Origin: Streptomyces lichenis
GTDB lineage: Bacteria; Actinomycetota; Actinomycetes; Streptomycetales; Streptomycetaceae
Assembly (NCBI RefSeq): GCF_023218175.1
Contig: NZ_JALPTH010000004.1
Location: 248,001 to 312,000, forward strand
DNA: 64,000 nucleotides
Direction of reading: 5' to 3'
Under the pieces are notes generated by a model. The model did no database searches. It was not told the origin of the DNA and saw nothing but the letters and a program-made list of their open reading frames with translations. This document shows, piece by piece, positions 36,010 through 44,445 of the stretch. The position numbers were made by a program, and so were the translations under genes. Each line of letters begins with the position of its first letter. Positions within the stretch are counted from its first letter, which is position 1.

Positions 36010-37272
36010 TCACACGGTGCGGAAGGCCAGCACCACGTTGTGGCCGCCGAAGCCGAAGGAGTTGTTGATCGCGGCGATGGTGCCCTCGGGCAGTTCGCGG
36101 GGCTCGTCGCGCACCACGTCCGCGTCCACCTCCTCGTCCAGCTCGGTCACGTTGATGGTGGGCGGGGCGGTGCGGTGGTACAGCGCCAGGACCGTCGCCA
36201 CGGTCTCGACGCCGCCGGCGCCGCCCAGCAGGTGGCCGGTCATGGACTTGGTGGCGGAGACCGCGATGTGGTCCAGCTCGTCGCCGAGCACCGAGCGCAG
36301 CGCCTTGACCTCGGCCACGTCGCCCTGCGGGGTGGAGGTGGCGTGCGCGTTGAGGTGCGCGACCTCCGCGGGCTTCAGGTCGGTGGTGTCCAGCAGGCCG
36401 CGCAGGGCGGCGGCGACACCGCGGCCGGTGGGCTCCGGCTGGGCGATGTGGTGGCTGTCCGAGGACAGGCCCTGGCCCAGCACCTCGCAGTAGGCGCGGG
36501 CGCCGCGCTTGGCGGCGTGCTCGGCAGACTCCAGGACGACGACACCGGCGCCCTCGCCGAGGACGAAGCCGTCGCGGCCCTTGTCGTAGGGGCGGGAGGC
36601 GCCCTGCGGGTCGTCGTTGTTCTTGGACATCGCCATCATGTTGGCGAACGCGGCGACCGGCAGCGGGTGGATCGCCGCCTCGGTGCCGCCCGCCACGACC
36701 ACGTCGGCGCGGCCGGTGCGGATCATCTCCACGGCGTAGCCGATCGCCTCGGCGCCCGAGGCGCACGCCGAGACCGGGGTGTGCACGCCCGCCTGGGCGT
36801 TCACCTCCAGGCTCACGTTGGCGGAGGGGCTGTTGGGCATCAGCATCGGCACGGTGTGCGGGGAGACCCGGCGTACGCCCTTCTCCTTGAGCACGTCGTA
36901 CTGGTCGAGCAGGGTGATCACGCCGCCGATACCGGAGGCGATCACCGTGCCCAGGCGCTCGGGGGCGACCTGCTCGTCCTCGCCGGCCCGGGCGGTGAAG
37001 CCCGCGTCGGCCCAGGCCTCACGGGCCGCGATCACCGCGAACTGGGCCGAGCGGTCCAGCTTGCGGGCGAACGGGCGGGGCAGGACGTCGCCCGGGTCCA
37101 CGGCCGCGACGGCCGCGATCCGGACGGGCAGCTCGGCGAAGCGCTCGCCCTCCAGGGCGCGGGCCCCGGAGCGACCCGCCAGCATGCCCTCCCAGGTCGA
37201 GGCGGAGTCGCCACCCAGCGGTGTGGTTGCGCCGATACCGGTGACGACCACGGTGCGATTGGTCGAGTTCAC
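36010..37272 (-). CDS. fabF: Beta-ketoacyl-ACP synthase II
   Basis: A 420-residue condensing enzyme that elongates acyl-ACP with malonyl-ACP. The catalytic triad is complete: Cys170 in VSACASG, His310 in LNAHATSTPQGD and His347 in SMTGHLLGGAGG, with the C-terminal NNSFGFGGHN. It is the last gene of fabD-fabH-acpP-fabF, the standard Streptomyces type II fatty-acid operon. ATG at 37272, 67 bases after acpP. Its company shows it is housekeeping, not polyketide. Confidence 0.96.
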   Translation of the reverse strand: MNSTNRTVVVTGIGATTPLGGDSASTWEGMLAGRSGARALEGERFAELPVRIAAVAAVDPGDVLPRPFARKLDRSAQFAVIAAREAWADAGFTARAGEDEQVAPERLGTVIASGIGGVITLLDQYDVLKEKGVRRVSPHTVPMLMPNSPSANVSLEVNAQAGVHTPVSACASGAEAIGYAVEMIRTGRADVVVAGGTEAAIHPLPVAAFANMMAMSKNNDDPQGASRPYDKGRDGFVLGEGAGVVVLESAEHAAKRGARAYCEVLGQGLSSDSHHIAQPEPTGRGVAAALRGLLDTTDLKPAEVAHLNAHATSTPQGDVAEVKALRSVLGDELDHIAVSATKSMTGHLLGGAGGVETVATVLALYHRTAPPTINVTELDEEVDADVVRDEPRELPEGTIAAINNSFGFGGHNVVLAFRTV

Positions 37273-37339
37273 AGGATTTCTCTCTCCACGAGTATCGAGG
37301 TGTGCGGAAACACGGCGCCACCGCCGGGTGGCGGTCCGA

Positions 37340-37588
37340 TCAGCCCTGGTGCTTGGCGATGTAGTCGGCGGCGTCGCCGACGGTCTTCAGGTTCTTGACG
37401 TCCTCGTCGGGGATCTTCACGTCGAAGCGCTCCTCGGCGGCGACGACGACCTCGACCATGGACAGCGAGTCGACGTCCAGGTCGTCGGTGAAGGACTTGT
37501 CCAGCTGGACGTCCTCCGTCGGGATGCCGGCGATCTCGTTCACGATCTCCGCGAGACCTTCGACGATCTCTGCCTGCGTGGCGGCCAT
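37340..37588 (-). CDS. acpP: Acyl carrier protein of fatty acid synthesis
   Basis: An 82-residue acidic four-helix carrier. The phosphopantetheine attachment site is Ser41 in DLDVDSLSMVEVVV. AAGGAG lies upstream of the ATG at 37588. It carries the growing acyl chain between FabD, FabH and FabF encoded around it. The 236-base gap before it (37589-37824) is long for an operon and may contain an internal promoter, consistent with high ACP demand; I see no clear boxes. Confidence 0.96.
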   Translation of the reverse strand: MAATQAEIVEGLAEIVNEIAGIPTEDVQLDKSFTDDLDVDSLSMVEVVVAAEERFDVKIPDEDVKNLKTVGDAADYIAKHQG

Positions 37589-37824
37589 GTGGCGCTCCTT
37601 CGGTGTGGCCTGCCCGGTGTCTGGTGCCGGGAGGGGTATGGAGGTGTGTCCGGCCCGCCGGGCGGACCCGGCGGATCCCTCGGTGCCTCCTCCCGCCGCC
37701 CCGTCCGGGGCAGGGGAGTCGTCCCGCCGAGGGGGCGGGGTGCGGCCGGTCCGGAGGTCCGCTCCGGGGGCCTGGCGACCGGTGTGACGGACGCCGGGCC
37801 TGCCCGGGAGGACCCGAACCGTGC

Positions 37825-38856
37825 CTAGGGGAGGGTAACGACCGTCGCGGCGTACACGAGACCCGCCCCGAAGCCGATGACGAGCGCGGTGTCGCCGCTC
37901 TTCGCGTCGCCGGTCGCCAGAAGCCGCTCCATCGCGAGCGGGATCGAGGCGGCCGAGGTGTTGCCGGTGGTCTCCACGTCCCGGGCGACCGTGACGTGCT
38001 CCGGCAGCTTCAGGGTCTTCACCATCGAGTCGATGATCCGCATGTTGGCCTGGTGCGGGATGAAGACGTCCAGGTCGGCGGCGGTGATCCCGGCCGCGTC
38101 GAGCGCCTGCTGGGCGACCTTCGCCATCTCGAAGACGGCCCAGCGGAACACCGCCTGGCCCTCCTGCGTGATCGCGGGGAACTTGACCTCGCCGCGCTCG
38201 TCCAGCGGCAACTTCGCCGTGTCGCCGCTCCGGAAGTCGGTCCACGGCACGGTCTGCCGGATGGTCTCCGACTTGTCGCCCTCCGAGCCCCACACGGTGG
38301 GGCCGATGGCCGGCTCGTCGGCCGGGCCGACGACGACCGCGCCGGCGCCGTCACCGAACAGGAAGGCCGTCGCCCGGTCCTCCGGGTCGGTCAGGTCGCT
38401 CAGCCGCTCCACGCCGATGACCAGCACGTACTCGGCCGAGCCCTCGACCACCATGCCCTTGGCGAGGGTCAGCCCGTAGCCGAAGCCCGCACAGCCCGCC
38501 GAGATGTCGAACGCGGCCGGCTTGCCCGCGCCGAGCTTGTCGGCGATCTCGGTGGCCACCGCCGGGGTCTGGCGGAAGTTGGAGACGGTGGAGACGATCA
38601 CCCCGCCGATCTGCTCCGGGGCGAGCCCGGCGTCCGCGATGGCCTTGCCGGCCGCCTCCACCGACATCGCGGCCACGGTCTCCTCCGGGCCGGCCCAGTG
38701 GCGGCTGACGATGCCGGAGCGCGAGCGGATCCACTCGTCGGAGGAGTCGATCCGCTCCAGGATCACCTCGTTGGGCACGACCCGGGTCGGACGGTAGCCG
38801 CCGACACCCATGATCCGCGCGTACGGGGCGCCCTTGCTGGGCTTGATCTTCGCCAT
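37825..38856 (-). CDS. fabH: Beta-ketoacyl-ACP synthase III
   Basis: A 343-residue initiating condensing enzyme joining an acyl-CoA starter (often branched in Streptomyces) to malonyl-ACP. The triad is Cys122 in DISAGCAGFGYG, His268 in FIPHQANMRI and Asn299 in TTGNTSAAS. ATG at 38856, 16 bases after the fabD stop, with a ribosome site inside that gap. It sets fatty-acid chain branching. Confidence 0.96.
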   Translation of the reverse strand: MAKIKPSKGAPYARIMGVGGYRPTRVVPNEVILERIDSSDEWIRSRSGIVSRHWAGPEETVAAMSVEAAGKAIADAGLAPEQIGGVIVSTVSNFRQTPAVATEIADKLGAGKPAAFDISAGCAGFGYGLTLAKGMVVEGSAEYVLVIGVERLSDLTDPEDRATAFLFGDGAGAVVVGPADEPAIGPTVWGSEGDKSETIRQTVPWTDFRSGDTAKLPLDERGEVKFPAITQEGQAVFRWAVFEMAKVAQQALDAAGITAADLDVFIPHQANMRIIDSMVKTLKLPEHVTVARDVETTGNTSAASIPLAMERLLATGDAKSGDTALVIGFGAGLVYAATVVTLP

Positions 38857-38872
38857 GCTCTACGGCTCCTTG

Positions 38873-39796
38873 TCAGACCGCGGGCCGCGCGTGCTCGGCG
38901 ATGAGCGCGCGTGCCGCGTCGAGGTCGTCCGGCGTCTTCAGGGCGACCGTCGCGACACCCTTCAGGGCCCGCTTGGCGATACCGGTGAGCGTGCCGCCCG
39001 GGCACACCTCCACCAGCGCCGTGGCGCCGAGCTGCTGGAACGTTTCCATGCACAGATCCCAGCGGACCGGGTTGGCCACCTGGCCCACCAGCCGGGCGAC
39101 GACGTCGGCGCCCTCGGCCACGGTCCGGCCGTCCTTGTTCGACACATACGGTACGGCGGGATCGGCGGCCCGGAGCTCCTCGGCCGCCGCGCCGAGCACC
39201 GCCACCGCGGGCTCCATGTGGCGGGTGTGGAACGCCCCGGCCACCTTCAGCGGCACCACCCGGCGCACGCCCTGCGGCGGGTTCTCCGCCAGCGCGGCCA
39301 GCTGCTCCAGGGTGCCGGCCGCCACGATCTGGCCCGCTCCGTTGACGTTCGCCGCGGTCAGGCCCAGGCCCTCCAGGTGCGGGACGGACACCTCCGGGTC
39401 GCCGCCGAGCAGCGCCGACATCCCGGTCTCGGTGACGGCGGCCGCGTCGGCCATCGCCAGCCCGCGGGTGCGGACGAACCGCAGCGCGGCCGTCTCGTCG
39501 AGCACCCCGGCGAACACCGCCGCGGTGATCTCGCCGACACTGTGGCCCGCGACGGCGCCGGGGGAGGCGTCCCCCAGCGCGGACCCGGCCAGCAGACCCG
39601 CCGCCACCAGCAGCGGCTGGGCCACCGCGGTGTCGCGGATCTCGTCCTCATCGGCCTTCGTGCCGTAGTGGGCGAGGTCGAGCCCGATGGCGTCCGACCA
39701 CGCGGCGACGCGGTCGGCGGCACCGGGGAGGTCGAGCCAGGGAGTCAGGAAGCCGGGCGTCTGAGCGCCTTGGCCGGGAGCGACGAGTACGAGCAC
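38873..39796 (-). CDS. fabD: Malonyl-CoA:ACP transacylase
   Basis: A 307-residue acyltransferase loading malonate on ACP. The nucleophile is Ser86 in VAGHSVGEITAAV; the partner His190 is in KVAGAFHTRHM; QG in APGQGAQTPGF forms the oxyanion region. GTG at 39796 matches the usual family start (LVLVAPGQG); GTG at 39802 is also possible. It is the first gene of the operon, 109 bases downstream of fasR, with a palindrome in the gap. The downstream matB could feed the same malonyl-CoA pool. Confidence 0.94.
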   Translation of the reverse strand: MLVLVAPGQGAQTPGFLTPWLDLPGAADRVAAWSDAIGLDLAHYGTKADEDEIRDTAVAQPLLVAAGLLAGSALGDASPGAVAGHSVGEITAAVFAGVLDETAALRFVRTRGLAMADAAAVTETGMSALLGGDPEVSVPHLEGLGLTAANVNGAGQIVAAGTLEQLAALAENPPQGVRRVVPLKVAGAFHTRHMEPAVAVLGAAAEELRAADPAVPYVSNKDGRTVAEGADVVARLVGQVANPVRWDLCMETFQQLGATALVEVCPGGTLTGIAKRALKGVATVALKTPDDLDAARALIAEHARPAV

Positions 39797-39864
39797 TCTC
39801 ACACTCTCTCTTGTGCGCGGCCCCCGACGCCCGTGGGGACAGGGACGAAGAACCGCTGGGGGAA

Positions 39865-39881
39865 TTGTCGGTGTCCCACAA
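39865..39881. promoter_or_regulatory. Putative FasR operator / fabD promoter
   Basis: A 17-base imperfect palindrome, TTGTCGG-TGT-CCCACAA (6 of 8 pairs match), lies 24 bases after the fasR stop and about 70 bases before fabD. On the coding strand it overlaps GACAAT, a possible -10 box. FasR is known to activate this operon in Streptomyces coelicolor by binding upstream of fabD; that this is its site is inferred. Confidence 0.5.
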
Positions 39882-39905
39882 AGGCGGGCAGCGGGCGGCA
39901 CCAGA

Positions 39906-41090
39906 CTAGGCCTGGCCGTCCCCCTGGACCAGACGCCCGAGGATGAGCGCGATCCGCAGCGTGAACGCCGAACGGACATCGGACGGCGACCAGCCGGTGA
40001 CATCCGTCACCCGGCGCAGCCGGTAGCGCACGGTGTTGGGGTGAACAAACAGCATCCGGGCCGCGCCCTCCAGGCTGCTCGCCTGCTCAAGGTAGACGCT
40101 CAGCGTCTCCAGCAGCGCCGAGCCCGCCTCCTCCAGCGGCCGGTAGATCTCCTCCACCAGCTGCTCGCGGGCCGACGGGTCCCCGGCGATCGCCCGCTCC
40201 GGCAGCAGATCGTCCGCCAGCACCGGCCGCGGCGCGTCCTGCCACGCCGAGCAGGCCTTCAGCCCGGCCGCCGCGGCCTGCGCGGACCGGGTCGCCGCCT
40301 GGAGGTCCGGCACCACCGGACCGGCCACCACCGGCCCCGCCGCGTACGGGCCGATCAGCGCCTTCGCCACATGCATCGGGTTGTCGTCGCCGCCCGCGAT
40401 CACCACCAGCCGGTCGCCCAGCACCCCGGTGAGCACCTGGAGCTTGGCGTGCCGGGCGGCCCGGCGGATCGCCTCCACCGTCAGCTCGCTGTCCCCGTCC
40501 GGGGCGGTGCCCAGGATCACGCACACATGGTCCGGCGAGTTCCAGCCCAGCGCCGCCGCCCGGGACACCGCGCCCTCGTCGGCCTCCCCGGACAGCACCG
40601 CGTTGACCACCAGCGACTCCAGCCGGGCGTCCCAGGCGCCGCGCGCCTCCGCCGCCTGCGCGTACACCTGCGCCGTGGCGAAGGCGATCTCCCGCGCGTA
40701 CACCAGCAGCGCCTCGCGCAGCACCGACTCGTCGCCCGGGGCGGCGACCTCCTCGATGGCGCTCTCCATCACCTCGATGGTGGTGCGCACCATCTCCACG
40801 GTCTGCCGCAGGGTGATCGCCCGGGTCAGCTCCCGCGGCGCCGTCCCGAACACGTCGGTGGAGATCGCCTGCGGGGTGTCCGGGTGCCGGAACCACTCGG
40901 TGAACGCGGCGATGCCGGCCTGCGCCACCAGCCCGATCCACGACCGGTTCTCCGGCGGCATCGCCCGGTACCAGGGCAGCGTCTCGTCCATGCGGGCGAT
41001 GGCGTTCGCCGCGAGCCGCCCGGAGGACCGCTCCAAGCGCTTGAGGGTCGCGGAATGCGGGTGGGCGTCGTTCGCAGCGGGTTCAGGCAC
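39906..41090 (-). CDS. fasR: FasR, PucR-type activator of the fatty-acid operon
   Basis: A 394-residue regulator. The C-terminal helix-turn-helix of the PucR/CdaR type is SLEGAARMLFVHPNTVRYRLRR-like (motif VHPNTVRYRL near residue 350) and follows a GGDEF-related central domain (LQVLTGVLGDRLVVIAGGDD). Its place directly upstream of fabDHPF is the same as FasR (SCO2386) in S. coelicolor, a transcriptional activator needed for normal fatty-acid synthesis. GTG at 41090; no ribosome site seen. Upstream lies a large G-rich repeat region. Confidence 0.9.
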   Translation of the reverse strand: MPEPAANDAHPHSATLKRLERSSGRLAANAIARMDETLPWYRAMPPENRSWIGLVAQAGIAAFTEWFRHPDTPQAISTDVFGTAPRELTRAITLRQTVEMVRTTIEVMESAIEEVAAPGDESVLREALLVYAREIAFATAQVYAQAAEARGAWDARLESLVVNAVLSGEADEGAVSRAAALGWNSPDHVCVILGTAPDGDSELTVEAIRRAARHAKLQVLTGVLGDRLVVIAGGDDNPMHVAKALIGPYAAGPVVAGPVVPDLQAATRSAQAAAAGLKACSAWQDAPRPVLADDLLPERAIAGDPSAREQLVEEIYRPLEEAGSALLETLSVYLEQASSLEGAARMLFVHPNTVRYRLRRVTDVTGWSPSDVRSAFTLRIALILGRLVQGDGQA

Positions 41091-41222
41091 GGGGACAAGA
41101 CTGCCTTATCGCGACGTCCGGGTGCGGTGGCGGGGTTCGGGGGGCGGTGCGCGGAGGGCGTTCTCCGGCCGGGGGCCGGTGGCGGGGAGCGGAGGAGGGG
41201 ACCGGGGTACGGAGGCGGGTCC

Positions 41223-41402
41223 GGGAGCGGGGCGCGGTGGCGAGGTCCGGGGGGTCTTCCCCTGGCCGGGAGCGGGGCGCGGTGGCGAGGTTCGGGGGGT
41301 CTTCCCCTGGCCGGGAGCGGGTCGCGGTGGCGAGGTTCGGGGGGTCTTCCCCCGGGCGGGAGCGGGTCGCGGTGGCGAGGTCCGGGGGGTCTTCCCCCGG
41401 CC
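41223..41402 (+). repeat. Four-copy 45-base G-rich tandem repeat
   Basis: Four head-to-tail 45-base units start at 41223, 41268, 41313 and 41358. Each begins GGGAGCGGG, contains GGTGGCGAGGT and ends with GGTCTTCCCC. A decayed fifth unit follows at 41403. Units differ at only a few positions. Runs of four to six Gs recur on the + strand. It fills the gap 41091-41569 between the divergent fasR and pirin genes; no gene is credible here despite open frames. Confidence 0.9.
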
Positions 41403-41466
41403 GGGAGCCGGTCGCGGGGGGCGTTGTCCGGCCGGGGTCCGGCCGGGGGCCGGTGACGGCGCTCCG

Positions 41467-41550
41467 GGGCCGGGGGCCGACGGCGGGGTTCGGGGGGCGG
41501 TGCTTCGGGGGCCGGGGGCCGATGGCGGGGTTCGGGGGGCGGTGCTTCGG
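41467..41550 (+). repeat. Two-copy 42-base G-rich tandem repeat
   Basis: Two 42-base units (41467-41508 and 41509-41550) differ by a single base. Each starts GGGCCGGGGGCCGA and ends GGCGGTGCTTCGG. The array stops 8 bases before the pirin promoter box TACGGT (41558-41563), so repeat changes would alter sequence immediately upstream of that promoter. Confidence 0.9.
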
Positions 41551-41569
41551 GGCGGGCTACGGTACGGGG

Positions 41570-42265
41570 GTGAGCTCCGAGAACGCCGTCCCCGGCTGGA
41601 CCGTGCACCGCGCCGGCGACCGCTACCCGGGCGGCGACCCGGCCGCCGGTATCCGCACCCGGCACGCCTTCTCCTTCGGCCCCCACTACGACCCGGACAA
41701 CCTCCGCTTCGGCGCCCTGATCGCCGTCAACGAGGAGCGCCTGGCCCCCGGCGCGGGCTTCGCCGAACACCCGCACAGCCACACCGAGATCGTCACCTGG
41801 GTGACTGAGGGCACCCTCGCCCACCGCGACTCGGCCGGCCACACCACCGAGGTCCGCCCCGGCGACCTCCAGCACCTCAGCGCCGCGTCGGGCGTCCGCC
41901 ACGAGGAGCGGGAGGGGGCGGGGAAGGGCGGCGACCGGGACCTGGTCTTCGTGCAGATGTGGCTGGCGCCCCGCGAGCCCGGCGGCGACCCCGGGTACAC
42001 CGTCCTCCACTCCCTGCCGACCCCGATCGCCCGGTACGAGCTGCCCGCCGCCGGTGCCGTACTGCACGTCCACCGCCCCGCCGGTCCCGGCGCCGAGGTC
42101 CCGCTGCCCGCCGCCCCCTTCGTCTACGCCCATGTGGTGCGCGGCACCCTCCGGCTGGCCGGTGACGAGCTGGGTCCCGGCGACGCGGTACGCGCCCGGG
42201 GCGGCGCGCCCGCCCTCACGGCACTGGACGCGGCCGAGGTGCTGGTCTGGGAGATGGCGGGCTGA
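41570..42265 (+). CDS. Pirin-family bicupin protein
   Basis: A 231-residue cupin protein. The metal-binding first cupin contains EHPHSHTEIVTWVTEGTLAH and the following GDLQHLSAASGVRHEE, matching pirin iron ligands (two His, a later His and Glu). The second cupin (VYAHVVRGTLRLAGDELGPG) lacks ligands. Some pirins are quercetinase-like dioxygenases or redox sensors. GTG at 41570 with TACGGT six bases upstream and no ribosome site, suggesting a leaderless message. Confidence 0.88.
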   Translation: MSSENAVPGWTVHRAGDRYPGGDPAAGIRTRHAFSFGPHYDPDNLRFGALIAVNEERLAPGAGFAEHPHSHTEIVTWVTEGTLAHRDSAGHTTEVRPGDLQHLSAASGVRHEEREGAGKGGDRDLVFVQMWLAPREPGGDPGYTVLHSLPTPIARYELPAAGAVLHVHRPAGPGAEVPLPAAPFVYAHVVRGTLRLAGDELGPGDAVRARGGAPALTALDAAEVLVWEMAG

Positions 42266-42321
42266 GGGCCCGGCGGGGCGCGGGGGTTCACGGGCGGGGG
42301 CGGGCGGGGCGGGCGGTGGCG

Positions 42322-43326
42322 TCAGCCCAGCTCGTCGGCCACTACTGCCGCGGCCTCGGCGATCAGCCGGTCGTCGGGCTCGGCGTCCTGGTCCTGCCGG
42401 TAGGACATGATCGCCACCACCAGCGGGGCCCGGCCGGGCGGCCAGATGACGGCGATGTCGTCGCGCGCGCCGTGGTGGGAGCCGGTGCCGGTCTTGTCGC
42501 CGACCTTCCAGTCGGCGGGCACCCCGGCGCGGATCGTCCGGTCGCCGGTGGTGTTCCTCAGCAGCCAGCCGGTGAGCAGCTTCCGCTCCCTGGCGCCGAG
42601 CACGTCTCCGAGGGTGAAGGCGCGCAGGTCGACGGCCAGTTGGCGCGGGGTGGTGGTGTCGCGGCGCTCACCGGGCACCCAGGTGCTCAGCTCGGGCTCG
42701 ATCCGGTCGGTGCTGGTGACCCGGTCGCCGGTCGCCTCGCGCAGCGCGGCGCCGAGCGCCCGCGGGCCCCCGAGGTCCCTCAGCAGCACATTGGCGGCGG
42801 CGTTGTCGCTGTAGCGGACGGTCGCGTCGCACAGCGCGCGCAGGCTCATCTCCCCCTTGCCCGTGGCGTCCAGGTGCTTCTCGGTGATCGGCGAGTTGGC
42901 GACGAGGTCGCCGCGGCCGTAGCGCAGCACCCGGTCCATGCCGTCGGCGCCGTTCCTCTTCAGGACCACCCCGGCGAGCAGCGCCTTGAAGGTGGAGTTG
43001 TACGAGAGGCGGCTGTCGGCGTTCCAGGCCAGTTCCCGCCCGCTTCCGGTGTCCACCGCGTACACCCCGAGGTGCGCGTCGTACCTCCGCTCCAGGGCGC
43101 GCAGCGCACCCCGCCCGTCGGCCGCCGCCGAGGGGTTCTCGGCGGCGCTCGCGGTGGCGGCCGGGGCCGGACGGCCCGAGCGGTCCGCGGCGGTGCTCTG
43201 CCCGCCGCAGCCGGTGAGCGGGAGCAGAAGGAGGGCGGCGAGCCCGGTGAGCGCGGCACGGCGGCGGCCGGCCCGGGTGGGCCGGGAGCCCGGCCGGGGC
43301 GGTACGGGGGGAAGGGTGGGCTGCAT
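42322..43326 (-). CDS. Class A beta-lactamase, lipoprotein form
   Basis: A 334-residue penicillin-hydrolysing lipoprotein. The signal ends in the lipobox LLLLPLTGC (Cys40). Class A motifs are Ser111-x-x-Lys114 (STFK), Ser173-Asp-Asn175 (SDN), Glu210 in EPELS and Lys278-Thr-Gly280 (KTG). The residue after EPEL is Ser where class A enzymes usually have Asn170. The divergent LysR gene and following BlaB-like gene match the regulated bla cluster of S. cacaoi, so it is probably beta-lactam-inducible. Confidence 0.92.
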   Translation of the reverse strand: MQPTLPPVPPRPGSRPTRAGRRRAALTGLAALLLLPLTGCGGQSTAADRSGRPAPAATASAAENPSAAADGRGALRALERRYDAHLGVYAVDTGSGRELAWNADSRLSYNSTFKALLAGVVLKRNGADGMDRVLRYGRGDLVANSPITEKHLDATGKGEMSLRALCDATVRYSDNAAANVLLRDLGGPRALGAALREATGDRVTSTDRIEPELSTWVPGERRDTTTPRQLAVDLRAFTLGDVLGARERKLLTGWLLRNTTGDRTIRAGVPADWKVGDKTGTGSHHGARDDIAVIWPPGRAPLVVAIMSYRQDQDAEPDDRLIAEAAAVVADELG

Positions 43327-43498
43327 GGGTGCGGGGGCTCCCGTCGTCTCGTCGTCCCGGGCACGCGGTCCGCGCCGGGGAGATGGCCGGCCGCGACCGG
43401 GTACGGGACCCGGGGCCGCGGCCGAGGCGGGCCGGCCGCCTCACCGCCACCCTCGCCGCCCGGGGAGCGCGGGCACCAATACCGCCGCGCCGGGTTTC

Positions 43499-43518
43499 AT
43501 GCCCGATCCGCATAGAGT
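43499..43518 (+). promoter_or_regulatory. LysR box and leaderless -10 box of the regulator gene
   Basis: ATGC-N7-GCAT (43499-43513) is a palindromic T-N11-A LysR-type site. It directly abuts TAGAGT (43513-43518), which lies six bases before the GTG at 43525. This placement is typical for autorepression by a LysR protein that also activates the divergent bla gene. Confidence 0.55.
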
Positions 43519-43524
43519 GGCCGG

Positions 43525-44445
43525 GTGGATCTGGTCGGGGCATGTCGTACCTTCGTCGCCGTCAGCGACCACGGCGGCTTCACCGGCGGGGCGGCGGCCG
43601 CCGGGGTGTCGCAGCCGGTGGCCAGCCGCCGGGTCGCCGCCCTGGAGGACCACCTCGGGGAGCCGTTGTTCGAACGCTCGGTGCGGCGGGCGGTGCTCAC
43701 CCCCTTCGGCCGCGAGATGCTGCCCTACGCCCGCCGGCTGGTGGAGGACGCGGACGGCCTGCTGTACGAGGCCGCAGCCGCCCGCCGCAGACCCTGGCGG
43801 CTGGCCGTGCCGGAGACCTGCACCACGGGCGGCCTGGCCCGGCTGGTGGCCCGGGCGCGCGACCTCGGGATGAACCTGGACCCCAGGCCCGAGCGCCCGG
43901 CCCGCCGCGCCGAACTCCTGCTCGCCGGGCGGGTGCGGGCCGCCCTGCTCGCCGTCCCGGAGCACGAGGCGGTCTGGGCGGTGCCGCTCGGCCTGGCCAC
44001 CGCCCAGGACCCCGGGGTGCGCCGGATCCATCTGGAGACCCTGCGGCTGGGGCGGACCACCAGGGGCCCGGCCCGGCGGGTGTGGCTCCAGCCGGAGGAC
44101 GATGTGCCGCACCTCCGCGACCCGCTCACCCGGCTGCGGGACGCCCTCGGGCTGCGGCCGGGGCAGCTCGCCGTCGCCGCGGACCTGACCGCGGCCGCCG
44201 CCGAGGTCCTGGCCGTCGGCGACCTGCTGCTCTGCTCGGCCCCCGAGGCGGACCGGCTCGGCCTGCACTGGCGGCCGCTCGGCGAGACGACCCCGGTGCG
44301 GGGTTGCCTGCTGGGCGTGGCGGCCGACAGCGGGCCCGAGCCCCCGCTCTCCCGGCTGGGCGCCGAGATCGGCCGCTGTCTGGGAGTCCCGGGAGCGGAG
44401 CCGGAGGCCGTGGTCGCGGCCCGAGGGGGAGAGGGACGGGGATGA
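43525..44445 (+). CDS. LysR-family regulator (BlaA-like)
   Basis: A 306-residue LysR protein. The N-terminal winged helix reads FVAVSDHGGFTGGAAAAGVS then SRRVAALEDHLGEPLFER; the effector domain follows from ~90. It is divergent from the class A beta-lactamase gene and overlaps the downstream serine-protein gene by 4 bases (ATGA). This is the order blaL / blaA-blaB of S. cacaoi, where BlaA activates beta-lactamase expression. The role is inferred from this order and family. Confidence 0.87.
   Translation: MDLVGACRTFVAVSDHGGFTGGAAAAGVSQPVASRRVAALEDHLGEPLFERSVRRAVLTPFGREMLPYARRLVEDADGLLYEAAAARRRPWRLAVPETCTTGGLARLVARARDLGMNLDPRPERPARRAELLLAGRVRAALLAVPEHEAVWAVPLGLATAQDPGVRRIHLETLRLGRTTRGPARRVWLQPEDDVPHLRDPLTRLRDALGLRPGQLAVAADLTAAAAEVLAVGDLLLCSAPEADRLGLHWRPLGETTPVRGCLLGVAADSGPEPPLSRLGAEIGRCLGVPGAEPEAVVAARGGEGRG

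Noticed and set aside
36010..39796. Type II polyketide synthase cluster
   Set aside because: The order fabD-fabH-acpP-fabF with fasR upstream is the housekeeping fatty-acid operon; there is no chain-length factor, cyclase or tailoring gene.
41147..41569. Upstream protein extension of the pirin gene through the tandem repeats
   Set aside because: The open frame only reflects repeat units of 45 and 42 bases, which keep any frame open; the pirin domain and the leaderless promoter support the GTG at 41570.
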